The notes: a model not told the origin generated them from the letters alone. A stretch of DNA of 49,630 bases from Streptomyces phaeochromogenes (GCF_001418655.1 NZ_LIQZ01000072.1:1-49630); one strand, 5' to 3'. Shown: positions 1 through 7,873, counted from the stretch's first letter. A program made the numbers and translations.

Positions 1-2482
1 GGGCAGGGCGGTAGGGCACGTGGGTGCGGTGGTGGGTGTCGCCGGGCGTCTGGTTGAAGAGGCTGGTCAGCAGCGTGGTCAGGTGCGCGCGCTGTGCCTG
101 GGTGAGGCGGGTGAGTTGTTCGCTGGTGTTGCTTACGACTTCGACCCGATCGGTAAGCGGGACGTGGGAGAGCAGTGCATACAGCCGGCCGTCGTCGACG
201 GGGTGGTCGTTGTCTGGGCTGGTGGCGGCCAGGAGTTGGCGAAGTTCGCCGGTGACCAGGCGGGTCAGCAGGTATTCGCCGAAGGTGGCGTGCAGGAATT
301 CGTAGGCTTGGCGCTCGTGGCCGGTGACGACTGCCTGGGCTTCGTGGATGAAGAAGAAGCGGCCGAACAGCAGCGGCGTGGCGTCACCAGGAGCGGTGCC
401 GAGCAGGGCGGCCAGGTCGTTTTCGGCGTCGGTGGCGGTGATGCCTTGCCGGTGGCGGTTGAACATGCCGATCGCGATGACGGACAGGCGCTGCAGTTCG
501 TGTGCGACGCGGGCGGTCTCGGTGCCGGCCGGCAGGGCGTTGTGCTTGGTCACCTGGCGGCGGACGAACTCGGTCAGCAGCCGCTCGTACAGGCCCAGGC
601 GTTGGATGTCCTCACCGTGCAGCAGGTGCAGGGCGTTGCCGGAGGCGTCGTAGAGAGCGAGCATGAGCAGCAGCAGCGGCTGGCCGGCGAGTTCTTCGTG
701 ACGGCCCACCACGTCCCAGGTGAGGGGCTGCAGGGCGTGGGTGGAGAAGTAGCGGCGGTTGGTGGTGTTCCAGACGTGGAGCCAGCCGCGGATGCGGTCG
801 GCGTCGAAGGGTTCCAGGCGGATGACGGTGCTGGGATGCGGGGTCAGGGCCTGGTCGGCGACCACGGTGCGGCTGGTGACGATCACGATGGTGGGGCGTG
901 CGTGGTCGGCCTCGCGTTGCTGGAACTGCTGCACGCTTTGCAGGTAGGCGAAGTGGTGTGCGGGATCCATGTGATCGGCCGCAGCCTGGAGGAGTTCGTC
1001 GAAGCCGTCCAGGAGGACGACTCTGACGACGCCTGTGTCCGGGTCGGTGACGTCGGGCCAGGGCGTGCGGCGGCCGGTGGAGCGCAGCACGGCCTCCTCG
1101 AGCTGTTCCTGGACGCCCAGGTCTGCGGACAGGTGGCGCAGTTCGACGCGCTGGCAGAAGAACTCCGCTGCGGGCAGCCGGGCGGCAATCAGCTTGGTCA
1201 GCAGCGACTTGCCGGATCCGGGGTGGCCCAGGATCAGCAGCGGCGCGCGGGTGGCGTCCTCGGTGAGCAGATGGGCTGCGAGGAAGTCCTCCAGGTCGTC
1301 CCACAGCGGCTGGACTTGCCACCAGTCGTCACGGGCCAGGTCGCGGTCACTTGAGCGGCCGGCCACGCGAAAGGCGGGGTTGATGTAGCCGGTTTCCAGG
1401 TCGGGGATGCGCGGGCCCGACTCCTCGACCTGGGCCAGAGGGGCACGGAGTTGCTGCTGGTGTGCCGGAGCAGGGGCGCCGTTGTCCTGGGCGAAGGTCT
1501 CCAACAGCCGGGACAACCCGGCAAGGCCCCGGCTGGGCAGGCCCGCCTGCATCGCGGCCGGAGGCGGCTCCAAGGCTTCGGGCGGGTCTTCCGTCTCGGA
1601 GGTAAGGCGCAGCTCGGCGCATTCCCACGTCACCTGGGCCAGCAAGGCTTCGTAGCGGCGCCAGGCGCGGTACGCGAGCTTGTCCGGCCGCTGGCCGCCT
1701 ACGCCGCTTTCGTCGCATACGGTGTCGGCCGCGTAGGCGTAGGCGGCGGTGATTTCCGCGCGCAGGTCGGCGGGATGCCTCACCCGCTGCGATCCCAGGG
1801 TGACACGCTCCAGTTCGACCACCACGTCACTCGTGAGATCGGCCTGCTCATGCCCGAGTTCGGTCGTGTAGCGGATGCCGGAGGCGGCCACGGTCTCGCA
1901 GAACGCCGTCACCAGGATGACCAGATCGGCCGCGCGCAGCAGGGCGGTTCGGGTGGTGCCGCAACTGGCTCCTACCCGGTCGGCGAATCCTTCCAGCACG
2001 GCGTTCAGGTCGGTGACGACGGCACCGACCAGCTTCAGTGGCTCCAGTAGTTCTGCGGCCAGCCGATCGAAGCCCGTCCTTTCTCCGATGAGGACGCCCA
2101 CGGCGCTGACGAAGTCGTCGGGCACCTCGGCGATGGTCTGGGCGGGCGGCAGAGCAGGCGGTGTGGCGCCGCGCGGCCGCGGTGGCGCCTGGTCGGCGTC
2201 GGTTTCCGCCTCGCGGTGGCGGTGGCGCCAGTAGGCCAGGTCGGGGTTGAGCCCGGACGGAGGGGTGGTGGTTGAGCGTTGGTGGCAGTACTCCACGATG
2301 CGCGCGACATCGTCCCAGGGAGGCAGGGTGGAGCGATGCCCGTTGAGGAGCATGGAGATGGCGGCGGTGCTGCGGTTCACGGCGCGTGCCAGGTCGCTTT
2401 GCTGGATGCCGCACTCGCGCACCAGGCGTCCCAGCAGCTTGCAGAAGACTGCTACCGGTCCCGAGGTCTCCCCCGCGCTCAC
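1..2482 (-). CDS. HTH-NACHT STAND ATPase (3' end outside window)
   Basis: An open frame runs from a GTG at 2482 to the window edge (827 codons, no stop), so the C terminus is missing. The first ~60 residues look like an XRE-type helix-turn-helix (IQQSDLARAVNRSTAAISML). A helical linker follows, then a NACHT module with Walker A GHPGSGKS and Walker B VVLLDGFDELL, and a typical NACHT winged-helix signature (YEFLHATFGEYLLTRLV). STAND NTPases of this kind act as switches that oligomerise on sensing a trigger, and in bacteria many are anti-phage sensors. An N-terminal DNA-binding domain instead of an effector is less usual and could mean either regulation or self-repression. An in-frame GTG at 2503 is an alternative start; 2482 is preferred because a G-rich stretch precedes it. 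No downstream partner is visible. Confidence 0.85.
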   Translation of the reverse strand, partial: MSAGETSGPVAVFCKLLGRLVRECGIQQSDLARAVNRSTAAISMLLNGHRSTLPPWDDVARIVEYCHQRSTTTPPSGLNPDLAYWRHRHREAETDADQAPPRPRGATPPALPPAQTIAEVPDDFVSAVGVLIGERTGFDRLAAELLEPLKLVGAVVTDLNAVLEGFADRVGASCGTTRTALLRAADLVILVTAFCETVAASGIRYTTELGHEQADLTSDVVVELERVTLGSQRVRHPADLRAEITAAYAYAADTVCDESGVGGQRPDKLAYRAWRRYEALLAQVTWECAELRLTSETEDPPEALEPPPAAMQAGLPSRGLAGLSRLLETFAQDNGAPAPAHQQQLRAPLAQVEESGPRIPDLETGYINPAFRVAGRSSDRDLARDDWWQVQPLWDDLEDFLAAHLLTEDATRAPLLILGHPGSGKSLLTKLIAARLPAAEFFCQRVELRHLSADLGVQEQLEEAVLRSTGRRTPWPDVTDPDTGVVRVVLLDGFDELLQAAADHMDPAHHFAYLQSVQQFQQREADHARPTIVIVTSRTVVADQALTPHPSTVIRLEPFDADRIRGWLHVWNTTNRRYFSTHALQPLTWDVVGRHEELAGQPLLLLMLALYDASGNALHLLHGEDIQRLGLYERLLTEFVRRQVTKHNALPAGTETARVAHELQRLSVIAIGMFNRHRQGITATDAENDLAALLGTAPGDATPLLFGRFFFIHEAQAVVTGHERQAYEFLHATFGEYLLTRLVTGELRQLLAATSPDNDHPVDDGRLYALLSHVPLTDRVEVVSNTSEQLTRLTQAQRAHLTTLLTSLFNQTPGDTHHRTHVPYRPA

Positions 2483-2649
2483 GCACCCACCCCCGCCGTT
2501 CACGCTGATTCAGTGTGATCTCTGGCAGCGTAGGGAGTGACCTGCGCCAACTCCCGTCTGCTTTGGGACTTTTCAGCGAAACCCCGACCCGAGCCTGCCG
2601 TCCGCCACGGTCGATGAGACACAACCCCGGCCTTCTTCGAGGAGTGCGC

Positions 2650-2931
2650 ATGTCCTGGCTCACCGACCATGTACCGGCTCTGGTGCTGGCCCTCGTGTTC
2701 TTTGTGTTTGCAGGCGTCGTGCTGCCCGCGGTGTGGTCCACACGGCCCGCACGCCGGAAGGCAGCCGCCGCCGTTCTTGCGCAGCTCCTCCAAGCCGGGC
2801 GCGATGTCGGCGGCACACGGCTGTCCATGCCGCCGTCCCCGCCTTCTGCCGGGCCTGCCACGGCCGTTCACCGGCAGACGCAGGTCCAGCCACACCACCC
2901 GGACAACGACGCGCAGGACGCGGCATCATGA
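2650..2931 (+). CDS. small single-pass membrane protein
   Basis: A 93-residue ORF with a well placed ribosome site (GAGGAG about six bases before the ATG). Residues ~8-29 form one hydrophobic helix (ALVLALVFFVFAGVVLPAVW), followed by a basic, Ala-rich stretch and a Pro/His-rich disordered tail. It diverges from the HTH-NACHT gene across ~167 bp, so the two may share a control region. No family was recognised. Small membrane proteins next to STAND ATPases can be membrane-acting effectors, but here only position suggests that. It ends at a strong hairpin that separates it from the convergent MazG gene. Confidence 0.6.
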   Translation: MSWLTDHVPALVLALVFFVFAGVVLPAVWSTRPARRKAAAAVLAQLLQAGRDVGGTRLSMPPSPPSAGPATAVHRQTQVQPHHPDNDAQDAAS

Positions 2932-3033
2932 GCCCGCGACATGGGGCCAGCCCGCATCGTCCGCGCTCGGCATGCCGGTGGGATGTGTCTCCTCGGCCTT
3001 GCTGTCACCGACCGGCGCGCTCATGTTCGAGGC

Positions 3034-3067
3034 GGTTCGGAACGCGTCGGCCGGGGCGTTCCGAACC
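3034..3067. terminator. bidirectional hairpin terminator between convergent genes
   Basis: A perfect 11-bp inverted repeat (GGTTCGGAACG ... CGTTCCGAACC) with a 12-base loop lies between the small membrane protein gene (+) and the MazG gene (-). There is no long T tract, as is common for Streptomyces terminators. Confidence 0.6.
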
Positions 3068-3076
3068 ACCGGCGTG

Positions 3077-3955
3077 TCAGTCCTGGGTGACGGCGAGGGT
3101 GCGCTGATCGAGGTCGAGGTGGACGGTGCCGCCGTTGTGATCGCGGAGCTGGCGCCAGGCGGCATAGCCGGTGAGGATGGCGTGTTCCCAGTCCGCTGCG
3201 CGGCAGATGCTGACCTCGAGGTGGGCGGTCATGTGACCGATAGTGGCCAGGAGTTCGTGGTCGATGTGCTTGATGTCGGTGAGGTAGCGGTGGCGGGCGG
3301 CGTAGGAGAAGACGAGGGCGGAGATGCCTTCCTCGATGGCGATGGCGCGGCCGCCGTCTTCGGCTTCGTCGGCGCGGGGGTCGCTTTTGCGTTTGCGGGC
3401 CAGCAGGAAACGGGTGACGGGGGACCAGCCCAGCACGGTGGCGTGGGCGAGGTGGAAGATGTCGTGGAAGCGGTAGTCGTCTTCGACGTGGGAGGCGCTG
3501 GTGAGGGGGTCGCCTGCGGGGGTTCCGTCTTCCCGGGTGAGGACGATGACGGTGCGGCCGTCGTCGGTCTTGGTGGGCGTGAAGGTGAGTGTGGTCTGCC
3601 GGGGCAGCTGTTCGTGGGCGGGGAAGCCGGCGTCGAAGGGGGCGTGCTCCTCTTGGGGGGTGGGGCGCCAGCGGTCTTTGACCTTCTCCAGGTTGGCGGC
3701 GGCGACGTCGTCGAGGTCGAGTCCGAAACGGTGGGTGAGAGCGGCGATGTACCACAGGACGTCGCCGAGTTCTTCGCGTAACTGGTGTTTGCCCTGTTCG
3801 AAGGCGGGTCCGTCGCGCAGGAATTTCTTGTAGGCGGTGGTCAGGGATCCGACTTCGCCGGTGAGGCCGAGGAGGGGGACGAGGACGGGGTCGACGCCGT
3901 CCGCGGGGGGTTGGAGGGTTTTGATGGCCGCTTGTTGGTAGCGCTTGAAGTCCAC
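3077..3955 (-). CDS. MazG-type nucleotide pyrophosphohydrolase with C-terminal extension
   Basis: The 292-residue product has an N-terminal all-alpha NTP pyrophosphatase domain (~1-110). The Mg-binding pattern is visible as GLTGEVGSL, then LREELGDVLWYIAAL, then the DLDDVAAANLEKVKDRW helix. The C-terminal ~170 residues (RFHDIFHLAHATVLGWSP, SYAARHRYL) resemble the conserved domain that follows MazG in a subset of actinobacterial proteins. MazG enzymes hydrolyse (d)NTPs to monophosphates plus pyrophosphate; in base-modification systems they can remove an unwanted dNTP. The GTG start at 3955 is chosen because AGGGG lies five bases upstream; longer in-frame starts would run through the promoter of the divergent ACP gene. 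It is placed head-to-head with the ACP/XRE/ImmA operon and probably shares its operator region. Confidence 0.85.
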   Translation of the reverse strand: MDFKRYQQAAIKTLQPPADGVDPVLVPLLGLTGEVGSLTTAYKKFLRDGPAFEQGKHQLREELGDVLWYIAALTHRFGLDLDDVAAANLEKVKDRWRPTPQEEHAPFDAGFPAHEQLPRQTTLTFTPTKTDDGRTVIVLTREDGTPAGDPLTSASHVEDDYRFHDIFHLAHATVLGWSPVTRFLLARKRKSDPRADEAEDGGRAIAIEEGISALVFSYAARHRYLTDIKHIDHELLATIGHMTAHLEVSICRAADWEHAILTGYAAWRQLRDHNGGTVHLDLDQRTLAVTQD

Positions 3956-3987
3956 ATACGCCCCTGTCTGATCTTGGGACAGCCTCG

Positions 3988-4016
3988 TTGGCTTTCCCGA
4001 CAACGTGTCGTATGCT
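3988..4016 (+). promoter_or_regulatory. predicted promoter of the ACP-XRE-ImmA operon
   Basis: A -35-like TTGGCT (3988-3993) and a -10-like TATGCT (4011-4016) are 17 bases apart, a near-consensus housekeeping promoter. The -10 box lies inside the palindrome at 4006-4022. Confidence 0.5.
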
Positions 4017-4022
4017 ACGACA
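4006..4022. promoter_or_regulatory. palindromic operator overlapping the -10 box
   Basis: TGTCGTA-TGC-TACGACA is a perfect 7-bp inverted repeat with a 3-base spacer. It covers the -10 element and sits between the divergent MazG gene and the ACP operon. The likely ligand is the XRE protein encoded in the operon, whose partner ImmA/IrrE protease would relieve repression by cleaving it, as in ImmR/ImmA and DdrO/IrrE switches. Confidence 0.6.
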
Positions 4023-4078
4023 GCGCCGTTGGATATGCAGACGATTGGGGAGAGTTGTCGAACACAGGCACACCGAGC

Positions 4079-4339
4079 ATGGACGACATCACCTCGGTCG
4101 TCATCGACTTCCTCGCCGAGTACGAGGGCGTCTCCCCCGACGGGCTCCGCTCCGAACTGGAGCAGGGCGGGCGGGAGTTGCCCGTGGACTCCCTCCTGGT
4201 GGTCGAGATCCTCACGCGCATCGAGGAGCGTTACCACGTCGCCATTCCCGCCGACCGGGAAGCGGCCCAGGCGACCGGGTCGGTGCGGGCATTCGCCGCG
4301 GCGGTCCTGGACGCGATCGAAGAAAGGCAGCAGTCATGA
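4079..4339 (+). CDS. acyl carrier protein
   Basis: An 86-residue four-helix carrier. The phosphopantetheine attachment site is LPVDSLLVVEIL, with the acceptor at Ser38, followed by the usual RIEERYHVAIP segment. Carrier proteins hold acyl or aminoacyl groups as thioesters. No ketosynthase, adenylation enzyme or phosphopantetheinyl transferase lies nearby, so its cargo is unknown. It overlaps the XRE gene by 4 bp (ATGA), so the two are translationally coupled. An in-frame TTG at 4055 is an alternative start, but the GGGGAGAG before it is too close. The presence of an ACP in an XRE/ImmA unit beside nucleotide-modifying genes is the oddity here. Confidence 0.85.
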   Translation: MDDITSVVIDFLAEYEGVSPDGLRSELEQGGRELPVDSLLVVEILTRIEERYHVAIPADREAAQATGSVRAFAAAVLDAIEERQQS

Positions 4340-4743
4340 CCCCTCCCCCCTCCGACAGCCGTGACCGCGATCCCGAGCTGGTGCGGCTCGGCGAACGGCT
4401 GAAGAAGACCCGCGACTACTTGAACATGTCCCAGCAGTTCGTCTCGGACTCCACCGGCATCCCCCGCTCGGCCATCAGCGACATCGAGCGCGGCGAGCGG
4501 CGTGTGGACAGTCTGGAGCTGAAAAAGCTGGCGCGCCTGTACCGGCAGCCGGTCGCCTATTTCCTGGCCGAGGAGAAGGATGCGGACGCCAGCGAGTACT
4601 CGCTGGCCGGTCTGCCGCGAGCGCTGGCCCAGCTCACCGACGGGGACGCCAGGACCGTGCTGGAGTTCGCCGAGTACCTCACGCTCCGGCGCGCGGCGGA
4701 ACGCGAGGATCAGAGCGCCGAGGGCGGGAGTCCGACGGCGTGA
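4336..4743 (+). CDS. XRE-family regulator, partner of ImmA/IrrE protease
   Basis: A 135-residue protein with one XRE helix-turn-helix (~residues 15-75; MSQQFVSDSTGIPRSAISDI then IERGERRVDSLELKKLARLY) and a short helical C-terminal part. It overlaps the upstream ACP gene by 4 bp and the downstream protease gene by 4 bp. This is the standard layout of repressors that are cut by the adjacent ImmA/IrrE peptidase. Its probable operator is the palindrome over the operon's -10 box. Confidence 0.9.
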   Translation: MTPPPSDSRDRDPELVRLGERLKKTRDYLNMSQQFVSDSTGIPRSAISDIERGERRVDSLELKKLARLYRQPVAYFLAEEKDADASEYSLAGLPRALAQLTDGDARTVLEFAEYLTLRRAAEREDQSAEGGSPTA

Positions 4744-5636
4744 ACTGGGCCCTGGCACACCGGATCGCGTCGATCGCCGCCGTACAGGCGCACCGTGACC
4801 TCGGCATCGACCGCACGCAGTACGTCCACGTGCACCGGGCACTGGGAGCTGCGGAGGTGATCGGGATGGCGCAGCCGATGCCCCGCCTGTTCGGCGTGTA
4901 CTTCTCCCCCGCCGACAAGGGGCCGGCCGTGCTGCTGAACGCTTCGCTGAACGCGGTCACCCAGCGGCACACCGCCGCGCATGAGCTGGGGCATCACCGG
5001 CTGGGCCATCGCACCGCGGCCGATGAGGAGCTCGATCCCGCGCTGCGCTGGGGCAACGGCAGCTGGCCCGAGGAGGAGAAGACGGCGGAGGCGTTCGCGG
5101 CGTGGTTCCTGATGCCCCTGCCGGCGGTGCGGGCAGCCCTGGAGCGGATCTGCGGCGGCCGGCCGTCGCGTCCCGAGCATGTCTACCGGGTGGCGCGCGA
5201 ACTGGGTACGTCGTACGCCGGAACCGTACGCCACTTGGTCAACCTCCGGCTGCTGGACGCCGGCCGGGCCGGCCAGTGGTCCAAGATCCCTCCTGCCGAC
5301 CTGCGCAGTTCACTGGCGGGTGGGGCCTCGCTACCCGGGCAGGCCCAGGTGCACGTGATCACTGCAGCCTCCGCGGGGCAGACGGTACACGCCGACGCGG
5401 GCGATGTGCTGGTGCTGCACCTGGACAACGCGGTCTTCGACGTCCTTCCCAAGGGAGTGGAGCCGTGGACCAGTGACGGCGCGACGCCGCTGGCGAGCGC
5501 CGTGGTGACCGACGAACTCCCGCCGGGCGAACAGAACCTGATCGAGGTCGCGGTGCCGACTCACGGCGCCGCGCTGCGGCTGACTGTGGTGCGCGAAGCC
5601 CCGCGTGCCGGGGTCGACGAGACCTGGCCCGCCTGA
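4740..5636 (+). CDS. ImmA/IrrE-family metallopeptidase
   Basis: A 298-residue protein with zinc motif HELGH at ~81-85 (within HTAAHELGHHRLGH) and a downstream glutamate (TAEAFAAWFLMP) suited to be the third metal ligand. This is the COG2856 / IrrE peptidase pattern. Family members cleave a cognate XRE repressor when a stress or DNA-damage cue arrives. The C-terminal ~130 residues form an additional domain rich in beta-prone segments (DVLVLHLDNAVFDVLP), possibly the sensor. The GTG start overlaps the XRE stop codon, so synthesis is coupled. The next gene begins 43 bp later with its own strong ribosome site. Confidence 0.9.
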   Translation: MNWALAHRIASIAAVQAHRDLGIDRTQYVHVHRALGAAEVIGMAQPMPRLFGVYFSPADKGPAVLLNASLNAVTQRHTAAHELGHHRLGHRTAADEELDPALRWGNGSWPEEEKTAEAFAAWFLMPLPAVRAALERICGGRPSRPEHVYRVARELGTSYAGTVRHLVNLRLLDAGRAGQWSKIPPADLRSSLAGGASLPGQAQVHVITAASAGQTVHADAGDVLVLHLDNAVFDVLPKGVEPWTSDGATPLASAVVTDELPPGEQNLIEVAVPTHGAALRLTVVREAPRAGVDETWPA

Positions 5637-5678
5637 GCCCGGCTCCCCGGACCACACCCGTATGTGTCAGGAGGACTG

Positions 5679-6467
5679 ATGCACACCTTCACCGTGACCG
5701 AACGCGACGTCACCCAGGCTTGGGTCGCCGCCTGCAACAAGCTGGACCGCAAGGACAACCCGGACCGGACCGGGCTGCACACGGTGGTGCGCATCGCCGA
5801 CCCGACGAGCGACGACCCGGTGTTCCGCGCCGAACTTGACCGGCTGCGCACCGCTCGCGGGCTGTGGCCGCTGGAGACCGTGGCCAGCACCCTGTTTCCC
5901 GCGGCCCTGGCGGCACGGAGCGCCGACCCGGATGACCTCGCCGACCGCTACCGGCGGATGTATCCAGTGATCAAGCGGTACCCGGGCAACCACCGCGGCA
6001 CGTACTTCGGCCGCCTGGTGTCCTACCCTGCGGCGTCGAAGACCGGCGTCGATCAGCTCGGCACCGTCATCAGCCGCCTGCGAGCCCAGGCCGCGGGCAC
6101 CAAGATAGCCGCCGCGTACGAGATCGACATAGCCGCAGCCACGGACCCGGAGGAGGCTGGCGCGGATCTGCTGGTCCACACCGCCGGGAAGGACAACAGC
6201 TACATCGGCTTCCCCTGCCTGAGCCATATCTCCCTCCAACTGGACCGCGACCGGCGGGTGCACGCCGCGGTCCTGTATCGCAGCCACTTCATGTTCGAGC
6301 GCGCCTACGGCAACTACCTCGGCCTGGGCCGCCTGCTGGCCTACATCGCCCAGCAGGCCGAACTGACCTGCGGGACCCTGACCGTGGTGGCCGGCCACAC
6401 CCGGCTCGACGGTCCCATCACCCAGCTGCGCCCTCTGCTGACCGGCACCAGCCGCCTCGCGGCATGA
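5679..6467 (+). CDS. thymidylate-synthase-like protein (possible pyrimidine hydroxymethylase)
   Basis: A 262-residue protein with an excellent Shine-Dalgarno (AGGAGGA) before the ATG. The C-terminal half matches the thymidylate synthase core: a PC motif with probable nucleophile Cys180 (FPCLSHISLQL), a YRSHFMF segment where TS has QRS-C-D-xF, a helix LGRLLAYIAQQAEL and a final AGHTRLD in place of the TS GDAHIY segment. Divergence at these sites argues for a TS-fold enzyme other than housekeeping ThyA, such as the dUMP or CMP hydroxymethylases of phage and antibiotic pathways. Convergent placement beside a gene of the 5-hmdU modification superfamily supports a role in making hydroxymethylpyrimidine nucleotides. 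Substrate and activity are inferred. Confidence 0.75.
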   Translation: MHTFTVTERDVTQAWVAACNKLDRKDNPDRTGLHTVVRIADPTSDDPVFRAELDRLRTARGLWPLETVASTLFPAALAARSADPDDLADRYRRMYPVIKRYPGNHRGTYFGRLVSYPAASKTGVDQLGTVISRLRAQAAGTKIAAAYEIDIAAATDPEEAGADLLVHTAGKDNSYIGFPCLSHISLQLDRDRRVHAAVLYRSHFMFERAYGNYLGLGRLLAYIAQQAELTCGTLTVVAGHTRLDGPITQLRPLLTGTSRLAA

Positions 6468-6484
6468 CGGCCGCCGCAGGACCG

Positions 6485-6499
6485 GCGGGCGTCGCCCGC
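6485..6499. terminator. short GC hairpin between convergent genes
   Basis: GCGGGC-GTC-GCCCGC forms a six-pair stem in the 39-bp space between the convergent TS-like and hypermodification-family genes. It is short, so this is only a possible terminator. Confidence 0.35.
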
Positions 6500-6506
6500 G
6501 GCAACC

Positions 6507-7538
6507 TCAAGTCCCGGGCGGGCCGTTGAGCTGCCACTTGGGGGGAAACCAGGCCGGCATCGCCTCGGCCTGCTGGCGGTAGGTCTGCTTGATGCGGCTA
6601 CGGCCGCTGATCCCGGCGATGTCCGGGTGGGCGACCCTGGCGTACTTGTCGACCTCGCAGAACAGGTTCTGGCAGTCGATCAGCTGCAACGGGCGCCCGC
6701 GCAGCCCCGTGAAGGCAAGGCCCAGGCGGGCGAAGTGCTCGTCCTGGGCATCGGCCATGTAGCGGATGACGTCCGCCTCGATGCCGTCGGCCGCCGGCCC
6801 GAAGCATTTACGGATCCCGTCGCGCGCGCCGGGCCCGGGGACGACGAAGTCCATCTCCGAAAACGGCATCTCGGCCGCGTAGTTGAGGTCGATCACGAAC
6901 TGGTAGGCCAGGAACGGCCCGATCGCCGGGAACCCGAGCAGGACCTCGTAGGCGCCCTGCAGCGTCGGCGCGGCCAGCACGCGCCGCGGCGCGTCCGCGG
7001 TCATCATCATCTCCAGCAGCCGCAGATGGTTCTGGTGCTTGCGCTGCTGTCCGAGCTGCGGCGGGGGCACGATGTAGGCGGCCGAGTACAACCGCTGCCC
7101 CGCAGTGAAGGCCTGCGAGAGCACCCGGTCGAAGGCCCGGTAGTCGTAGGCGTCCCACCGCACCTCTCCCAGCGCGCCGTTCAGCAGCCGCCACGTCGAG
7201 GTCTTGTTGAAGATCTTGAACAGCAGGGTCCGGAAGAAGACCTCCTCCCACTCCTGCCCGCCCCGGTAGATCACGCCGCCGATCAGGTCCTGGCTGACCC
7301 GGTCGGCGGCCCTGAAGCAGTTGGTGAAGCGGTGTCGCTGCAGGATCGGATCGTCCGTGAACGGCCCCGCTCCCCCGGCCAGTCGCGCCTCGTAGACCTT
7401 CTGTCGCGCCGCCGCGAAACGCCAGTAGGTGTCGAACACCGGCGTCACCGTCAGCGTGCGGCCTGCCACACTGATCTTCCTCGCCGGGTCGCCGTCTAAG
7501 ACCCTCTGCTCTGCACGCTCTTGCAGCACCGTCACCAT
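6507..7538 (-). CDS. DNA-base hypermodification family protein (5-hmdU kinase helical / aGPT pyrophosphorylase-like)
   Basis: A 343-residue protein with the signature of the HhH-glycosylase-related family described in phage thymine-hypermodification systems. Segments seen, in order: RFTNCFRAADRVSQDLI (~70-86), a helical core, the helix-hairpin-helix-like GFPAIGPFLAYQFVIDLNY (~202-220), SEMDFVVPGPGARDGI (~227-242) and DCQNLFCEVDKYARV (~288-302). Relatives are predicted or shown to act on 5-hydroxymethyl-dU in DNA, phosphorylating it or swapping the activated group for an amine or amino acid. No P-loop kinase domain is fused here. The TS-like, MazG and ACP genes beside it fit a modification pathway. 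The ATG has no clear ribosome site and begins just after AT-rich direct repeats, so the mRNA may be leaderless. Confidence 0.75.
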   Translation of the reverse strand: MVTVLQERAEQRVLDGDPARKISVAGRTLTVTPVFDTYWRFAAARQKVYEARLAGGAGPFTDDPILQRHRFTNCFRAADRVSQDLIGGVIYRGGQEWEEVFFRTLLFKIFNKTSTWRLLNGALGEVRWDAYDYRAFDRVLSQAFTAGQRLYSAAYIVPPPQLGQQRKHQNHLRLLEMMMTADAPRRVLAAPTLQGAYEVLLGFPAIGPFLAYQFVIDLNYAAEMPFSEMDFVVPGPGARDGIRKCFGPAADGIEADVIRYMADAQDEHFARLGLAFTGLRGRPLQLIDCQNLFCEVDKYARVAHPDIAGISGRSRIKQTYRQQAEAMPAWFPPKWQLNGPPGT

Positions 7539-7541
7539 GGG

Positions 7542-7561
7542 TTCAATATATATTCAATATA
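7542..7561. promoter_or_regulatory. AT-rich tandem direct repeat between divergent genes
   Basis: TTCAATATA occurs at 7542-7550 and again at 7553-7561, an 11-bp period, in a window that is otherwise >65% GC. It lies between the divergent hypermodification gene and the ribbon-helix-helix-like gene. Direct repeats one helical turn apart are a common operator form for RHH dimers. The same AT tract may supply -10 elements. Confidence 0.5.
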
Positions 7562-7585
7562 GATTGGTGTCAGCGAGGGGGACGG

Positions 7586-7873
7586 GTGGAATTGCTGTGG
7601 CAGCGTCCACGACGCAAGACGCTGGTCGACTGGCCGGAGGATGTGGACGGAAGACTGGACGTCCTGGTCCGGGCCGCGGCCGCGGCCGGGGAGCAGACAT
7701 CGCGTTCGCAGGTGCTGGCCGCACTCGTGACGGCGGCCGAGGCCCACCCCTCCGTGATCGCCGAACTCCTCCACTCCTACCGCCAGATGACCGCCGACGC
7801 CCTCGAAGCCGACAACAGGCGCGAGGACCTGCCGTCCGTACGCTCTCCCGGACGCACCCGCTCCAGAAGATGA
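7586..7873 (+). CDS. ribbon-helix-helix-like small regulator
   Basis: A 95-residue protein with a GTG start and a strong GAGGGGGA ribosome site. The segment GRLDVLVRAAAAAGEQTSRS followed by QVLAALV resembles the RHH/CopG pattern (beta strand, helix, turn with SRSxVL, helix). The rest is helical with a basic Arg-rich tail. It diverges from the hypermodification-family gene across the AT-rich direct repeats, so an autoregulator or local repressor is the natural reading. No toxin gene is adjacent. Confidence 0.55.
   Translation: MELLWQRPRRKTLVDWPEDVDGRLDVLVRAAAAAGEQTSRSQVLAALVTAAEAHPSVIAELLHSYRQMTADALEADNRREDLPSVRSPGRTRSRR

Noticed and set aside
20..1354. 444-codon plus-strand open frame
   Set aside because: It lies antisense to the HTH-NACHT gene; the minus frame has Walker A, Walker B and NACHT motifs, while this one is a Gly/Ala/Val-rich mirror frame.
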